A DNA stretch of 6,472 nt from Candidatus Dormiibacterota bacterium (GCA_003153215.1 PLXL01000060.1:2941-9412), one strand, 5' to 3'. Numbered from the stretch's first letter, positions 1 to 5,868 are shown. Translations and numbers: made by a program. Notes: generated from the sequence alone by a model not told the origin.

Positions 1-1208
1 CCACCGAATCCCGGCGGCTGCTGTGCGGGCTGCGCGGCGCCGTTGCCCATCTGCCTGCCCGCTGCCGCCACCAGAGCTTCCTGCTGAAGCTGGCGCCGAT
101 CGGGGAAGAGCTGCGCCAGACGCGGCGGCAGGGGAACGCCCATGTCGAAGAGCCGGTCGATGATCTTCGGGCGGATGCCCGTGGAGGTGAAGTCACCCAC
201 GATCTTCCCGGTCGCGGGATCAGCGCCCCTGGACTCGAACTTGAAGATCTCCTGCATGGTGATGGTGTCACCTTCCATCCCCACCACCTCGGTGATCGAG
301 ACGATCTTGCGCGAGCCGTCCTTGAGGCGCGACAGCTGGATCACCAGGTTGATGGCGCTGGCCACCTGCTGGCGGATGGCCTTCAGGGGCAGGTCCAGAC
401 CGGCCATGAGGACCAGGGTCTCGAGCCGGGAGAGGGTCTCACGAGGACTGTTGGCGTGGATTGTCGTCATCGACCCGTCGTGTCCGGTGTTCATGGCCTG
501 GAGCATGTCGAGAGCCTCACCGGAGCGGCACTCGCCGACGACGATGCGGTCGGGGCGCATCCGCAGGGAGTTGACCACGAGGTCGCGGATGTTGACGCGA
601 CCCTCCCCGTTGACGTCCGGCGGGCGCGACTCCATCCGGCACACGTGTTCCTGGTGGAGCTGCAGCTCGGCGGCGTCCTCGATGGTGATGATCCGCTCGT
701 CGATTGGGATGAACCCGGAGCAGACATTGAGAAGGGTCGTCTTCCCGGTGCCGGTGCCACCGGAGACGATGATGTTGGCCCGGGCCAGGACACACGCCTG
801 GATGAAGGAGGCGCCCTCCTGGGTGATGGTCCCGAAGCCGATCAGGTCGGAAACCTGGTAGGGGTCCTTCGAGAACTTCCGGATGGTCAGCAGGGGGCCG
901 TCGAGGGCGACCGGCGGGATGGCGGCGTTGACACGCGATCCGTCCAGGAGCCGGGCGTCGCAGAGGGGTGTCCGGGCGTCGACCCGCCGGCCGACCGACG
1001 AGACGATGGTGTCGATGACCCGCATGAGATGGGCCTCATCGTCGAAGCGGATGTCGGTGAGCAGGATCTTGCCCTTGCGCTCGACGTACACCATCTCCGG
1101 ACCATTGACCATGATCTCGGTCAGGCTGTCGTCCTCGACCAGCGGCCGAATCGGCCCCAGGGCCTCCATGTAGCGGTTGTCGAGGCGGGAGTTGGCGGCG
1201 ACGCTCAC
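1..1208 (-). CDS. cpaF: CpaF/TadA-family Tad pilus (type II/IV secretion) ATPase, 3' end outside window
   Basis: Hexameric cytoplasmic ATPase that powers Tad/Flp pilus assembly or related secretion. 402 complete codons are visible; the C-terminus runs off the left edge. Residues 21-50 carry the family N-domain signature (LVEDDSLTEIMVNGP, then VYVERKGKI). Walker A is GGTGTGKT at 150-157 and the Asp box is TIEDAAEL around 175-182. Walker B is RIVVGECRSGEA around 221-232 with catalytic-type Glu226, and the His box is GHDGSMTTIHA at 242-252. All key residues look intact, so the enzyme should be active. The GTG start at 1208 was chosen because AAGAGGAG lies 8 nt upstream and homology begins at once; the frame stays open upstream but the extension does not look like CpaF. 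The helical N-terminal extension common in CpaF proteins is therefore absent. The visible C-terminus becomes Gln/Ala/Pro-rich (about 372-402). Downstream genes, probably TadB/TadC, would lie left of the window. Confidence 0.95.
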   Translation of the reverse strand, partial: MSVAANSRLDNRYMEALGPIRPLVEDDSLTEIMVNGPEMVYVERKGKILLTDIRFDDEAHLMRVIDTIVSSVGRRVDARTPLCDARLLDGSRVNAAIPPVALDGPLLTIRKFSKDPYQVSDLIGFGTITQEGASFIQACVLARANIIVSGGTGTGKTTLLNVCSGFIPIDERIITIEDAAELQLHQEHVCRMESRPPDVNGEGRVNIRDLVVNSLRMRPDRIVVGECRSGEALDMLQAMNTGHDGSMTTIHANSPRETLSRLETLVLMAGLDLPLKAIRQQVASAINLVIQLSRLKDGSRKIVSITEVVGMEGDTITMQEIFKFESRGADPATGKIVGDFTSTGIRPKIIDRLFDMGVPLPPRLAQLFPDRRQLQQEALVAAAGRQMGNGAAQPAQQPPGFG

Positions 1209-1216
1209 AGATGGGA

Positions 1217-1224
1217 CTCCTCTT
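1217..1224 (-). promoter_or_regulatory. Shine-Dalgarno site of cpaF
   Basis: On the minus strand AAGAGGAG sits 8 nt before the GTG at 1208. It decides this start over in-frame upstream alternatives such as the GTG near 1306, which would add about 33 residues that do not resemble the family. Confidence 0.7.
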
Positions 1225-1414
1225 GGGCACCACGGACGGCCATCAGGCTGAGGGACCGCCCAGGGCGATTCTCGCCCGTCCTCACCGATGGTAGGGCAAG
1301 GCAACACATTCGATACACGATCTTTTCCTGGCCGCCGGGCCGGCCCCGTCTACCATGTGCTCCTCAGCACCGTTCACGGGAATTCTGCATGAGCCCAGGC
1401 AGCCCAGCCTGCGA

Positions 1415-1421
1415 GGGGAGG
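1415..1421 (+). promoter_or_regulatory. Shine-Dalgarno site of the 171-residue gene
   Basis: GGGGAGG lies 8 nt before the GTG at 1430. It favours this start over the in-frame ATG at 1355, which has no comparable site. It also lies inside a 14-codon open frame (ATG 1389 to TGA 1433) whose stop overlaps the GTG as GTGA, a geometry compatible with translational coupling. Confidence 0.6.
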
Positions 1422-1429
1422 CGGGTGCG

Positions 1430-1945
1430 GTGACGCCGCCACTCGAATTCCCCACGCCGGCCGCCGACGACCTCCTCGGAGAGGACTGGTTCGGCGAGGG
1501 CAGCGTCTTCGACACGGGCGAGGAGCTCGCGACCGCCCTGGCGGCGCTGGGGAGCGGCCAGATGGTCTGGCCGGTCGATGCGCTCGAGCTCTCCGGGGTC
1601 TCCGCCCCCTCTCCGGGGCCAGCCGGTGGCCCCGGAGAGGGGACGGCCGAGTGGCCGCCTGCCCGACCAACCACGCCGCCCCAGCCGCCTGACGAGTTCC
1701 AGGTCGCGACCATGCCCAGCTCGCGCGGTGGCCCACCCACCGGATGGGGCCGCCGTGCCGCCGTCTCCATCAGCCGTCCGCGCCGGCTCGCTGGAGGGGC
1801 GACGCCCGAACGCTCCGGCTGGTCTATCCGCCAGAGCGTTCAGATGCTCCGAATGACCGAGGACACGCTGTACCGGTTGCGCGAGGAGGCTGCCCAGCTC
1901 ACCTGGCAGCTCGCCGCGCTCGCCCACCGGGAGATTGACGCCTAG
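1430..1945 (+). CDS. Unrecognised 171-residue protein: acidic N-terminus, Pro/Gly linker, C-terminal helix
   Basis: I do not recognise a family. From the GTG at 1430 (strong Shine-Dalgarno site 8 nt upstream) the protein has an acidic, partly hydrophobic N-terminal part at residues 1-57 (contains AADDLLGEDWFGEGSVFDTG). A Pro/Gly-rich low-complexity linker follows at about 58-106, then a basic patch at about 107-128 (GRRAAVSISRPRRL). The C-terminus is a helix-forming segment at about 131-170 (contains RMTEDTLYRLREEAAQLTWQ), probably amphipathic or coiled-coil. There is no signal peptide or membrane segment. It is divergent from cpaF and ends in a shared CTAG with the minus-strand membrane-protein gene. 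The linker is encoded partly by a long perfect hairpin. It could be an accessory or adaptor protein of the neighbouring machinery, but nothing in the sequence names a role. The Shine-Dalgarno site and the ordered C-terminal helix argue that it is a real gene. Confidence 0.6.
   Translation: MTPPLEFPTPAADDLLGEDWFGEGSVFDTGEELATALAALGSGQMVWPVDALELSGVSAPSPGPAGGPGEGTAEWPPARPTTPPQPPDEFQVATMPSSRGGPPTGWGRRAAVSISRPRRLAGGATPERSGWSIRQSVQMLRMTEDTLYRLREEAAQLTWQLAALAHREIDA
1606..1642. repeat. Perfect inverted repeat, 16-bp arms, 5-nt loop, inside the 171-residue gene
   Basis: Arms CCCCTCTCCGGGGCCA (1606-1621) and TGGCCCCGGAGAGGGG (1627-1642) are exact reverse complements around the loop GCCGG. No T-tract follows on either side, so this is not a standard intrinsic terminator. 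A further direct copy of CTCTCCGGGG lies at 1589-1598, 20 bp before the one in the left arm (1609-1618). Confidence 0.9.
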
Positions 1946-2250
1946 GGTTCCCCGGCATCCGCGGCAGCATCGGCACTCTCCCGCTGGTCCATGAGGGTGT
2001 GGACCGCGTCGAGCGTCGGAGACTGACCGGAGCGAATGAGTTGGATCACGATCTCCGGGTCGATGCCGCCTGGAGCGGCGAGCGCTGCGGTCCGGGCCGC
2101 CTCGTCGGCGGCATCGCGGGCTCTCCGCAGCTGCATCCGCATTTCGTCGTTGCGGCGGAAGAGCCATGCGGCGAGCACCCCCTCGAGGATTGCCACCACA
2201 GCCAGCAGGATGGCGGCGTGCCCGGTGATGGCACTGAGCACCGAGTTCAC
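1942..2250 (-). CDS. Small single-pass membrane protein (102 residues)
   Basis: No family is recognised. After a short N-terminus, residues 12-31 form one clear membrane helix (AAILLAVVAILEGVLAAWLF), followed at once by FRRNDEMRMQLRRAR. By the positive-inside rule this predicts the N-terminus outside and the C-terminus in the cytoplasm. Residues about 34-58 are charged, Ala-rich and helical, likely coiled-coil. A short second element (about 61-92, GIDPEIVIQLIRSGQSPTLD) looks ordered, and the tail is acidic. The GTG start at 2250 is supported by TGGAGG 7 nt upstream. It begins 22 bp after the stop of the 714-residue gene on the same strand, so the two are probably one operon. It may be a membrane anchor or receptor for that protein (inference). 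Its stop overlaps the convergent plus-strand stop. Confidence 0.75.
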   Translation of the reverse strand: MNSVLSAITGHAAILLAVVAILEGVLAAWLFRRNDEMRMQLRRARDAADEAARTAALAAPGGIDPEIVIQLIRSGQSPTLDAVHTLMDQRESADAAADAGEP

Positions 2251-2257
2251 GGTTGAG

Positions 2258-2263
2258 CCTCCA
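2258..2263 (-). promoter_or_regulatory. Shine-Dalgarno site of the small membrane protein
   Basis: TGGAGG on the minus strand lies 7 nt before the GTG at 2250, in the 22-bp gap after the 714-residue gene. It supports independent re-initiation within one transcript. Confidence 0.65.
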
Positions 2264-2272
2264 GGTCGGCCG

Positions 2273-4417
2273 TCAGAGGCCGCTCAGGTACTCGGCGGCG
2301 TGGTAGTGCATCTCGCGCGCCATCGCCTGGACCACCGAGGTCTCGAAACCGGGCAACGCGATGTGCTTGATCGCCTCGATGGTGGCCATCACATCCTGGA
2401 TGGACGGCCGCGTCCGGCGGATCATCTCGGCCACCGGGGCCACGCCGTCCGTGCCCAACCATAGGGAGCCGATCTGGATCAGGTCCGCCTTCATCCCTTC
2501 GAAATCGGCACTCGCGTCGGCTGCCGCCAGGGCCTCGAGGGCGGGCGACGACTCGAACTGCGGGAACTGCGCGGGGAACGTGGGGGCGGCGCTGGTGGCG
2601 GGTGCCTGGCTGTACGTCTGGCCCCACGCGGTCAGCGTGCCCTCCTCCTCCTGGGCGTCGGTGAGGGGGATGGGGGGCCACGCCGGGTCTCCCGAGGCAC
2701 CCCCGAGGTCCACCGGGACGGTGGGGACCGACTCGACCGGGAGCGCGGGCCATGCCACGGGAGCCGCCTCAGAAGAGGGCTCGGGATGATCCGAGGTCGG
2801 AGCGGCGCGCCACTCCGCAGGAGCCGGCCGTTCCGAGGAGGTGATGAGGTCGGTGGGGCCCGCCCGCTTCATCAAAGATGCGGGCTCGGATTCGGCCATG
2901 GGATGGGGGTGGGTCGCCGGCTGTGCTGCCACCGGGTCTGCCGGAGCCCTGACCTGGGCGGAGACCATCAGGTCCGCGGGCATCACCAGCTTGGCCGGCA
3001 CCACGAGCGGTGCGGGGGGGGGCTGTGCGGCACTCGCCGCGGCCTCGGCGGCCTCGGGCTCCTCGGCGAACCGGGGCTCCTCGGCGGAGAGCTCGGGCTC
3101 CTCGGAGGAGAGCTCCGGCTCCTCGGCGGCGAACTGGGGTCCCTCGGCCGTGAGTTCGGGCTCCTCGGCAGCGAACTCGGGCTCTTGGGCGGCTATCTCG
3201 GGCTCTTGGGCGGCTATCTCGGCCTCTTCCACCGCAAACCCCGTCTCCTCGGCGGTGAGCTCGGGCTCCTCGGCCGTGAGCTCCGGCTCTTGGGCGGCCG
3301 CCGCTGGCCCGGTTGGGTCTATCGCAATGTCCGCGGAGGTCGCATGCCGGGCGTACGACGTGATGGCGGCGAGCGCTTCGGAGAGCGGTGCCGGCGCCTC
3401 GGTGGCGTCCTCGACAAAGGCGTGGTAGGCGGTCTCAGGGAAGTGATTGATCTGCCGCTCTTCCGGGCTCTGGCGGAGGGTGACCCTCGCCCTCGGGTCG
3501 CGCAGCAGCTCGGCCAATCTCCCGGGCGACGCCACCGGTTGCCGGTCGGTCTCCGAGTACACACCGAGCAGCTCCCCGCCGGCCACCAGGGCCACCCCGC
3601 GGACGCCGCCGGTCACCACGATGGCGCTGTCGCGGCGGCGCCCCTCGAGGTCTTCGAGGAGGCTGTCGGCGTTGACCCAGGAGGCGGGCATCTCGCGGAA
3701 GACCGCCCGGCAGCGCCAGAGCATTGTCAGGGCCTCGGCGAGCTTGGGTGTCTCCAGCCGATAGCCGGAGACGCTGCCGTCCCGTGCCCCCATCAGGGCC
3801 ATCGCGGCGGCCTCACCCACCATGCGGTCCTCCTCGTCGACCCAAACAGCGTCGATGACCTGCTGGCGGACGACGACGGCCGCCGCGCGCAGCTTGGGCC
3901 CGGTGAGGACGACCAGCGTGTCCGGCAGGCTGGGGATGAGGACGTCGAGATGGACGACGCTTGCCGAAGCGTCAGCCCAGAGCGACGGCCCGAGGGGGAG
4001 CAGCGGAAAGTCCGCGAGGCCGAAGTCGGTCTCGGGCGCCGAGCCGCCGTCGGTGGCTCCCGACCCGCCCGAGCCAGGCGGGGACACGTCCCCCGGTGAG
4101 GCGGCGCCGGCCAACTGGGCAAACGGTTCCATCAGCTCGTCCAGGGTGCAACTGAGCGACTCAGTCCGCACCATCTCCTTGCGCCATGGGGAGAGCTCGA
4201 AGCGGGGTGGCAGCTGCGTTACAAGTGCCGCCAGGGCCTCCGCTCCCTCCAGGCGGCGACCGCCCGCCTCGAGGACCGCGTGGTTGGGCTGTCCGAATAC
4301 GAGAAACAGGCTCGCCCTGCCGCCGTCCCAGGTGATGTCGAGCGCACCAGTCCGATAGTCGTCTTTGGCTGATGCGAGTTGTCGCAGGAGTTTAACAAAG
4401 GGTGCGGCTGTTCCCAT
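2273..4417 (-). CDS. Large DUF4388-like scaffold protein with acidic heptad repeat and C-terminal helical domain (714 residues)
   Basis: Residues about 6-100 match the general pattern of DUF4388 (PATAN-like) domains: a leading helix (FVKLLRQLASAKDDYRTGAL), then beta strands with GGRASLFLVFGQPNHAVL and a closing FELSPW. Two later blocks have the same rhythm, about 157-240 (LVVLTGPKLRAAAVVVRQQV, then VDEEDRMVGEAAAMALM) and about 251-320 (SAIVVTGGVRGVALVAGGEL, then LAELLRDPRARVTLRQSPEE). These suggest three related modules. Eleven seven-residue repeats of type AAEEPEL fill 374-450. A long Pro/Ala/Glu-rich disordered stretch follows (about 451-635), and about 639-714 form an ordered helical C-terminal domain rich in hydrophobic and aromatic residues. 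There is no signal peptide or membrane helix, so it is cytoplasmic. The ATG at 4417 was chosen because the domain begins immediately there; an upstream ATG at 4495 would read antisense through the ParA Walker A region. Known DUF4388 proteins are often linked to signalling and to gliding or type IV pili; the role here is inferred. It probably shares a transcript with the small membrane protein. Confidence 0.85.
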   Translation of the reverse strand: MGTAAPFVKLLRQLASAKDDYRTGALDITWDGGRASLFLVFGQPNHAVLEAGGRRLEGAEALAALVTQLPPRFELSPWRKEMVRTESLSCTLDELMEPFAQLAGAASPGDVSPPGSGGSGATDGGSAPETDFGLADFPLLPLGPSLWADASASVVHLDVLIPSLPDTLVVLTGPKLRAAAVVVRQQVIDAVWVDEEDRMVGEAAAMALMGARDGSVSGYRLETPKLAEALTMLWRCRAVFREMPASWVNADSLLEDLEGRRRDSAIVVTGGVRGVALVAGGELLGVYSETDRQPVASPGRLAELLRDPRARVTLRQSPEERQINHFPETAYHAFVEDATEAPAPLSEALAAITSYARHATSADIAIDPTGPAAAAQEPELTAEEPELTAEETGFAVEEAEIAAQEPEIAAQEPEFAAEEPELTAEGPQFAAEEPELSSEEPELSAEEPRFAEEPEAAEAAASAAQPPPAPLVVPAKLVMPADLMVSAQVRAPADPVAAQPATHPHPMAESEPASLMKRAGPTDLITSSERPAPAEWRAAPTSDHPEPSSEAAPVAWPALPVESVPTVPVDLGGASGDPAWPPIPLTDAQEEEGTLTAWGQTYSQAPATSAAPTFPAQFPQFESSPALEALAAADASADFEGMKADLIQIGSLWLGTDGVAPVAEMIRRTRPSIQDVMATIEAIKHIALPGFETSVVQAMAREMHYHAAEYLSGL
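3068..3298 (-). repeat. 21-bp tandem repeat array, 11 units, coding for acidic heptads
   Basis: Eleven consecutive 21-bp units encode AAQEPEL, TAEEPEL, TAEETGF, AVEEAEI, AAQEPEI, AAQEPEF, AAEEPEL, TAEGPQF, AAEEPEL, SSEEPEL and SAEEPRF. A decayed twelfth unit follows (AEEPEA). Two adjacent units at 3176-3196 and 3197-3217 are identical at the DNA level, indicating recent duplication. The unit length keeps the reading frame, so copy-number change would alter linker length without breaking the protein. Confidence 0.95.
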
Positions 4418-4436
4418 CCCGAGATATTCTACGTAT
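4418..4436. promoter_or_regulatory. Overlapping divergent promoters, probably leaderless
   Basis: Only 19 bp separate the ATG at 4417 (minus) from the GTG at 4437 (plus). In the plus direction TATTCT (4425-4430) lies 6 nt before the GTG. In the minus direction TAGAAT (complement of 4426-4431) lies 8 nt before the ATG. Transcription from either would start at or within a few bases of the start codon, and neither gene has a Shine-Dalgarno site. The two -10-like hexamers share five base pairs. No good -35 was found for either. Assignment is by consensus and spacing. Confidence 0.5.
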
Positions 4437-5213
4437 GTGGCTGCCGAAATAATCACAATCGCGTCACTGAAAGGTGGCGTTGGCAAGACGACCACCAGCT
4501 ACGCCTTGGCGGCAGCCGCGGCAGCCAGTGGCCTGCGCGTCGTCGCCATCGACCTCGATCCCACCGGGGGTCTGAGCAACGCTCTCGAGAGGGCCAAGCG
4601 TACCACGAGCATCGCTGACGTTCTTCACGGCCGCGTCACCCTCCGCGAGGCGCTGGTCGATCACCCGCTCGGCATCAAGACCGTTCCCGGACACCGTAGC
4701 CTCAACCACGAGCCCCTGCACGAGCAGCAGCTTCGCGGACTTATCGAGCCTGTGCTTGAAGATGTCGACGTGGTCTTGATCGATACCCACCCCCACGAGC
4801 CGTCGCTGCTGGGCCCTATGTCGGTGGCCGATCGGATCGTCATCCCGACTGCGCTGGACCTGCTCTCGCTGCGGGCCGCCGCGCTGACCGTCGGACTCGC
4901 CGAGCAGCTGGGCGTGCTGGAGAGAATTCGGGGCATTGTTGTCAGTAACGCGAAACGGCCGCTCTCCCGCATCACCGACTCGCTGCTCAACGGTCTGATC
5001 GTGAGCGGGCTGGCCTTTGAGACCGTGCTCTGGTTCTCGTCGGGATGGGTGGTGGCCACCTCAGGGAAGGGTGAGCTGCCCGACCCGCAGCTGCTCGACG
5101 AGGCCAAGAGCCTGCTCCACGAGGTCGCCACCCGGCCGGTGCCTGCGGCTGCCCTCCGGCAGTTCATTGCCATGGCCCAGGGGCGGCATCCCGCGGCGAC
5201 CGCCTCCGCGTAG
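4437..5213 (+). CDS. parA: ParA/Soj/MinD-type partition ATPase (258 residues)
   Basis: ParA-type ATPases dimerise on ATP, bind nucleoid DNA or membrane, and position a cargo marked by a ParB-type partner. The deviant Walker A KGGVGKTT at residues 12-19 includes both the signature Lys12 and the catalytic Lys17. The A' motif is AIDLDPTGG at 37-45 with Asp41, but the usual Gln of DPQG is Thr43. Walker B is VVLIDTHPH at 112-120 with Asp116. Further typical segments are VIPTALDLLSLRAA and GIVVSNAKR. The length is normal for a short chromosomal ParA without an N-terminal helix-turn-helix, and there is no receiver domain as in CpaE. The GTG at 4437 was chosen because the first beta strand begins at once; an in-frame ATG at 4365 would overlap the divergent gene's coding region. 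It is divergent from the DUF4388-like gene and convergent with the coiled-coil gene, 18 bp apart. A MinD-like or TadZ-like pilus-positioning role is an alternative to chromosome partition. Confidence 0.92.
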   Translation: MAAEIITIASLKGGVGKTTTSYALAAAAAASGLRVVAIDLDPTGGLSNALERAKRTTSIADVLHGRVTLREALVDHPLGIKTVPGHRSLNHEPLHEQQLRGLIEPVLEDVDVVLIDTHPHEPSLLGPMSVADRIVIPTALDLLSLRAAALTVGLAEQLGVLERIRGIVVSNAKRPLSRITDSLLNGLIVSGLAFETVLWFSSGWVVATSGKGELPDPQLLDEAKSLLHEVATRPVPAAALRQFIAMAQGRHPAATASA

Positions 5214-5231
5214 GGAACTCAGCGGCTGGCC

Positions 5232-5825
5232 TCAGCGGCGCCCGAAGCGCCAGAAGCCGCGCTGGTCCGCAGCGAGCTGCTCGCGCAGACTCTCGATCTC
5301 GAGCTGAGCGCCGTTCAGGGCGGCGATCGCGTCGGCGAGCCCTCGCTCCGCCTGCTGGCGGGCCGCCTCCGCCTCTCCGATCCGGCGGGTGAGGTCTGCC
5401 ACCATCGCACGAGCGTGCCCGTCGCGGGTCGCCAGATCGCGTTGGGTGGCCTCCGCGCGTTCCTTCCACCCTGACGCCTCGCGCTCCAGGGCGTGGTGGC
5501 GCTGGCGCAGGGCCTGCTCCTCGGGGAGACGCTGCTGCTGCAGCGCGGTGAGGGCGCTGAGAGCGTCTCGGGACCTGCGGGCTTCCTCGGCGGCCGCTGT
5601 GCGCGCCGCCTCCGCGGAGCGCAGCTCTGCGCGGAGGCGGTCGAGGTCCTGGCGCCGGCCGTCCACCTCGGCGAGCCCAGCGGCGGATGCATCCGCCTCC
5701 TCGGCGTCCTGGATCCCGGCTCGGAGCTGAGCCGCCTGCTTCTCCACCAGCCGGTCCAGGAAGTCCCACTGCTCGAGGAGCTCTTCCTCGGAGTGCTCAG
5801 CCGGCTTGGGCTTGGGGGTGGTCAC
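5232..5825 (-). CDS. Coiled-coil protein with aromatic/basic C-terminal tail (197 residues)
   Basis: I recognise no named family. Residues 1-12 are Pro/Lys-rich. About 13-186 is almost wholly charged, Ala/Leu/Gln-rich helix, predicted as a long coiled coil with a Pro break near 101 and a Gly-containing break near 119. It ends in the distinct tail RGFWRFGRR (189-197). Similar aromatic/basic ends occur on several bacterial coiled-coil proteins, including plasmid KfrA-type ones found near partition genes, but no DNA-binding domain is visible here. The GTG at 5825 is the first start in this frame and lacks a Shine-Dalgarno site; the frame stays open upstream, so the exact start is unsure. It lies 43 bp downstream of the ParB-like gene on the same strand, probably co-transcribed, and ends 18 bp from the convergent parA. 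A partner or spacer for the ParA/ParB-like pair is an inference. Compositional bias makes homology searches weak. Confidence 0.8.
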   Translation of the reverse strand: MTTPKPKPAEHSEEELLEQWDFLDRLVEKQAAQLRAGIQDAEEADASAAGLAEVDGRRQDLDRLRAELRSAEAARTAAAEEARRSRDALSALTALQQQRLPEEQALRQRHHALEREASGWKERAEATQRDLATRDGHARAMVADLTRRIGEAEAARQQAERGLADAIAALNGAQLEIESLREQLAADQRGFWRFGRR

Positions 5826-5868
5826 GCGGTATTCATCCCAGGTGACGGTTGGGGTAGCGACGATCCTC

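Larger units (their letters stand above)
1209..1429. promoter_or_regulatory. Divergent intergenic region between cpaF and the 171-residue gene
   Basis: This is the only long non-coding stretch in the window. It holds two facing copies of one hexamer: TACCAT read leftward (complement at 1288-1293) and TACCAT read rightward (1351-1356). Each lies about 70-80 nt before the start codon it points toward, which suits a pair of divergent -10 elements. No convincing -35 box is seen for either. Between the left hexamer and cpaF is a small stem, GGGCGA-TTC-TCGCCC (1263-1277). A 10-bp palindrome, GGGCCGGCCC, lies at 1337-1346. The promoter assignment is inferred from position and weak consensus only. 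Confidence 0.35.

Noticed and set aside
456..1433. Long plus-strand open frame opposite cpaF
   Set aside because: It is antisense to the cpaF motifs (Walker A, Walker B, His box) and has no family features. High GC makes such shadow frames common.
1606..1642. The long hairpin as an intrinsic terminator
   Set aside because: There is no T-tract on either side, and it lies in the middle of an open coding frame.
1364..2167. Minus-strand frame of 267 codons opposite the orphan gene
   Set aside because: It is Arg/Gly/Pro-rich with no ordered segments, overlaps the small membrane-protein gene in another frame, and has shadow-type composition.
2786..4099. Long plus-strand frame rich in LLGGELG repeats
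   Set aside because: It is the antisense shadow of the acidic heptad array and flanking domains of the minus-strand scaffold gene. The minus frame has recognisable domain patterns; this one has none.
4365..4436. ATG at 4365 as the parA start
   Set aside because: It lies inside the coding region of the divergent scaffold gene, has no Shine-Dalgarno site, and would add 24 residues before the first ParA strand.
4418..4495. Longer N-terminus for the scaffold protein (ATG at 4495)
   Set aside because: It would read antisense through the start and Walker A of parA. The added residues do not fit the domain, which begins at the ATG at 4417.
5214..5231. Terminator between convergent parA and the coiled-coil gene
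   Set aside because: The 18-bp gap holds no stem with a T-run; no terminator can be supported.
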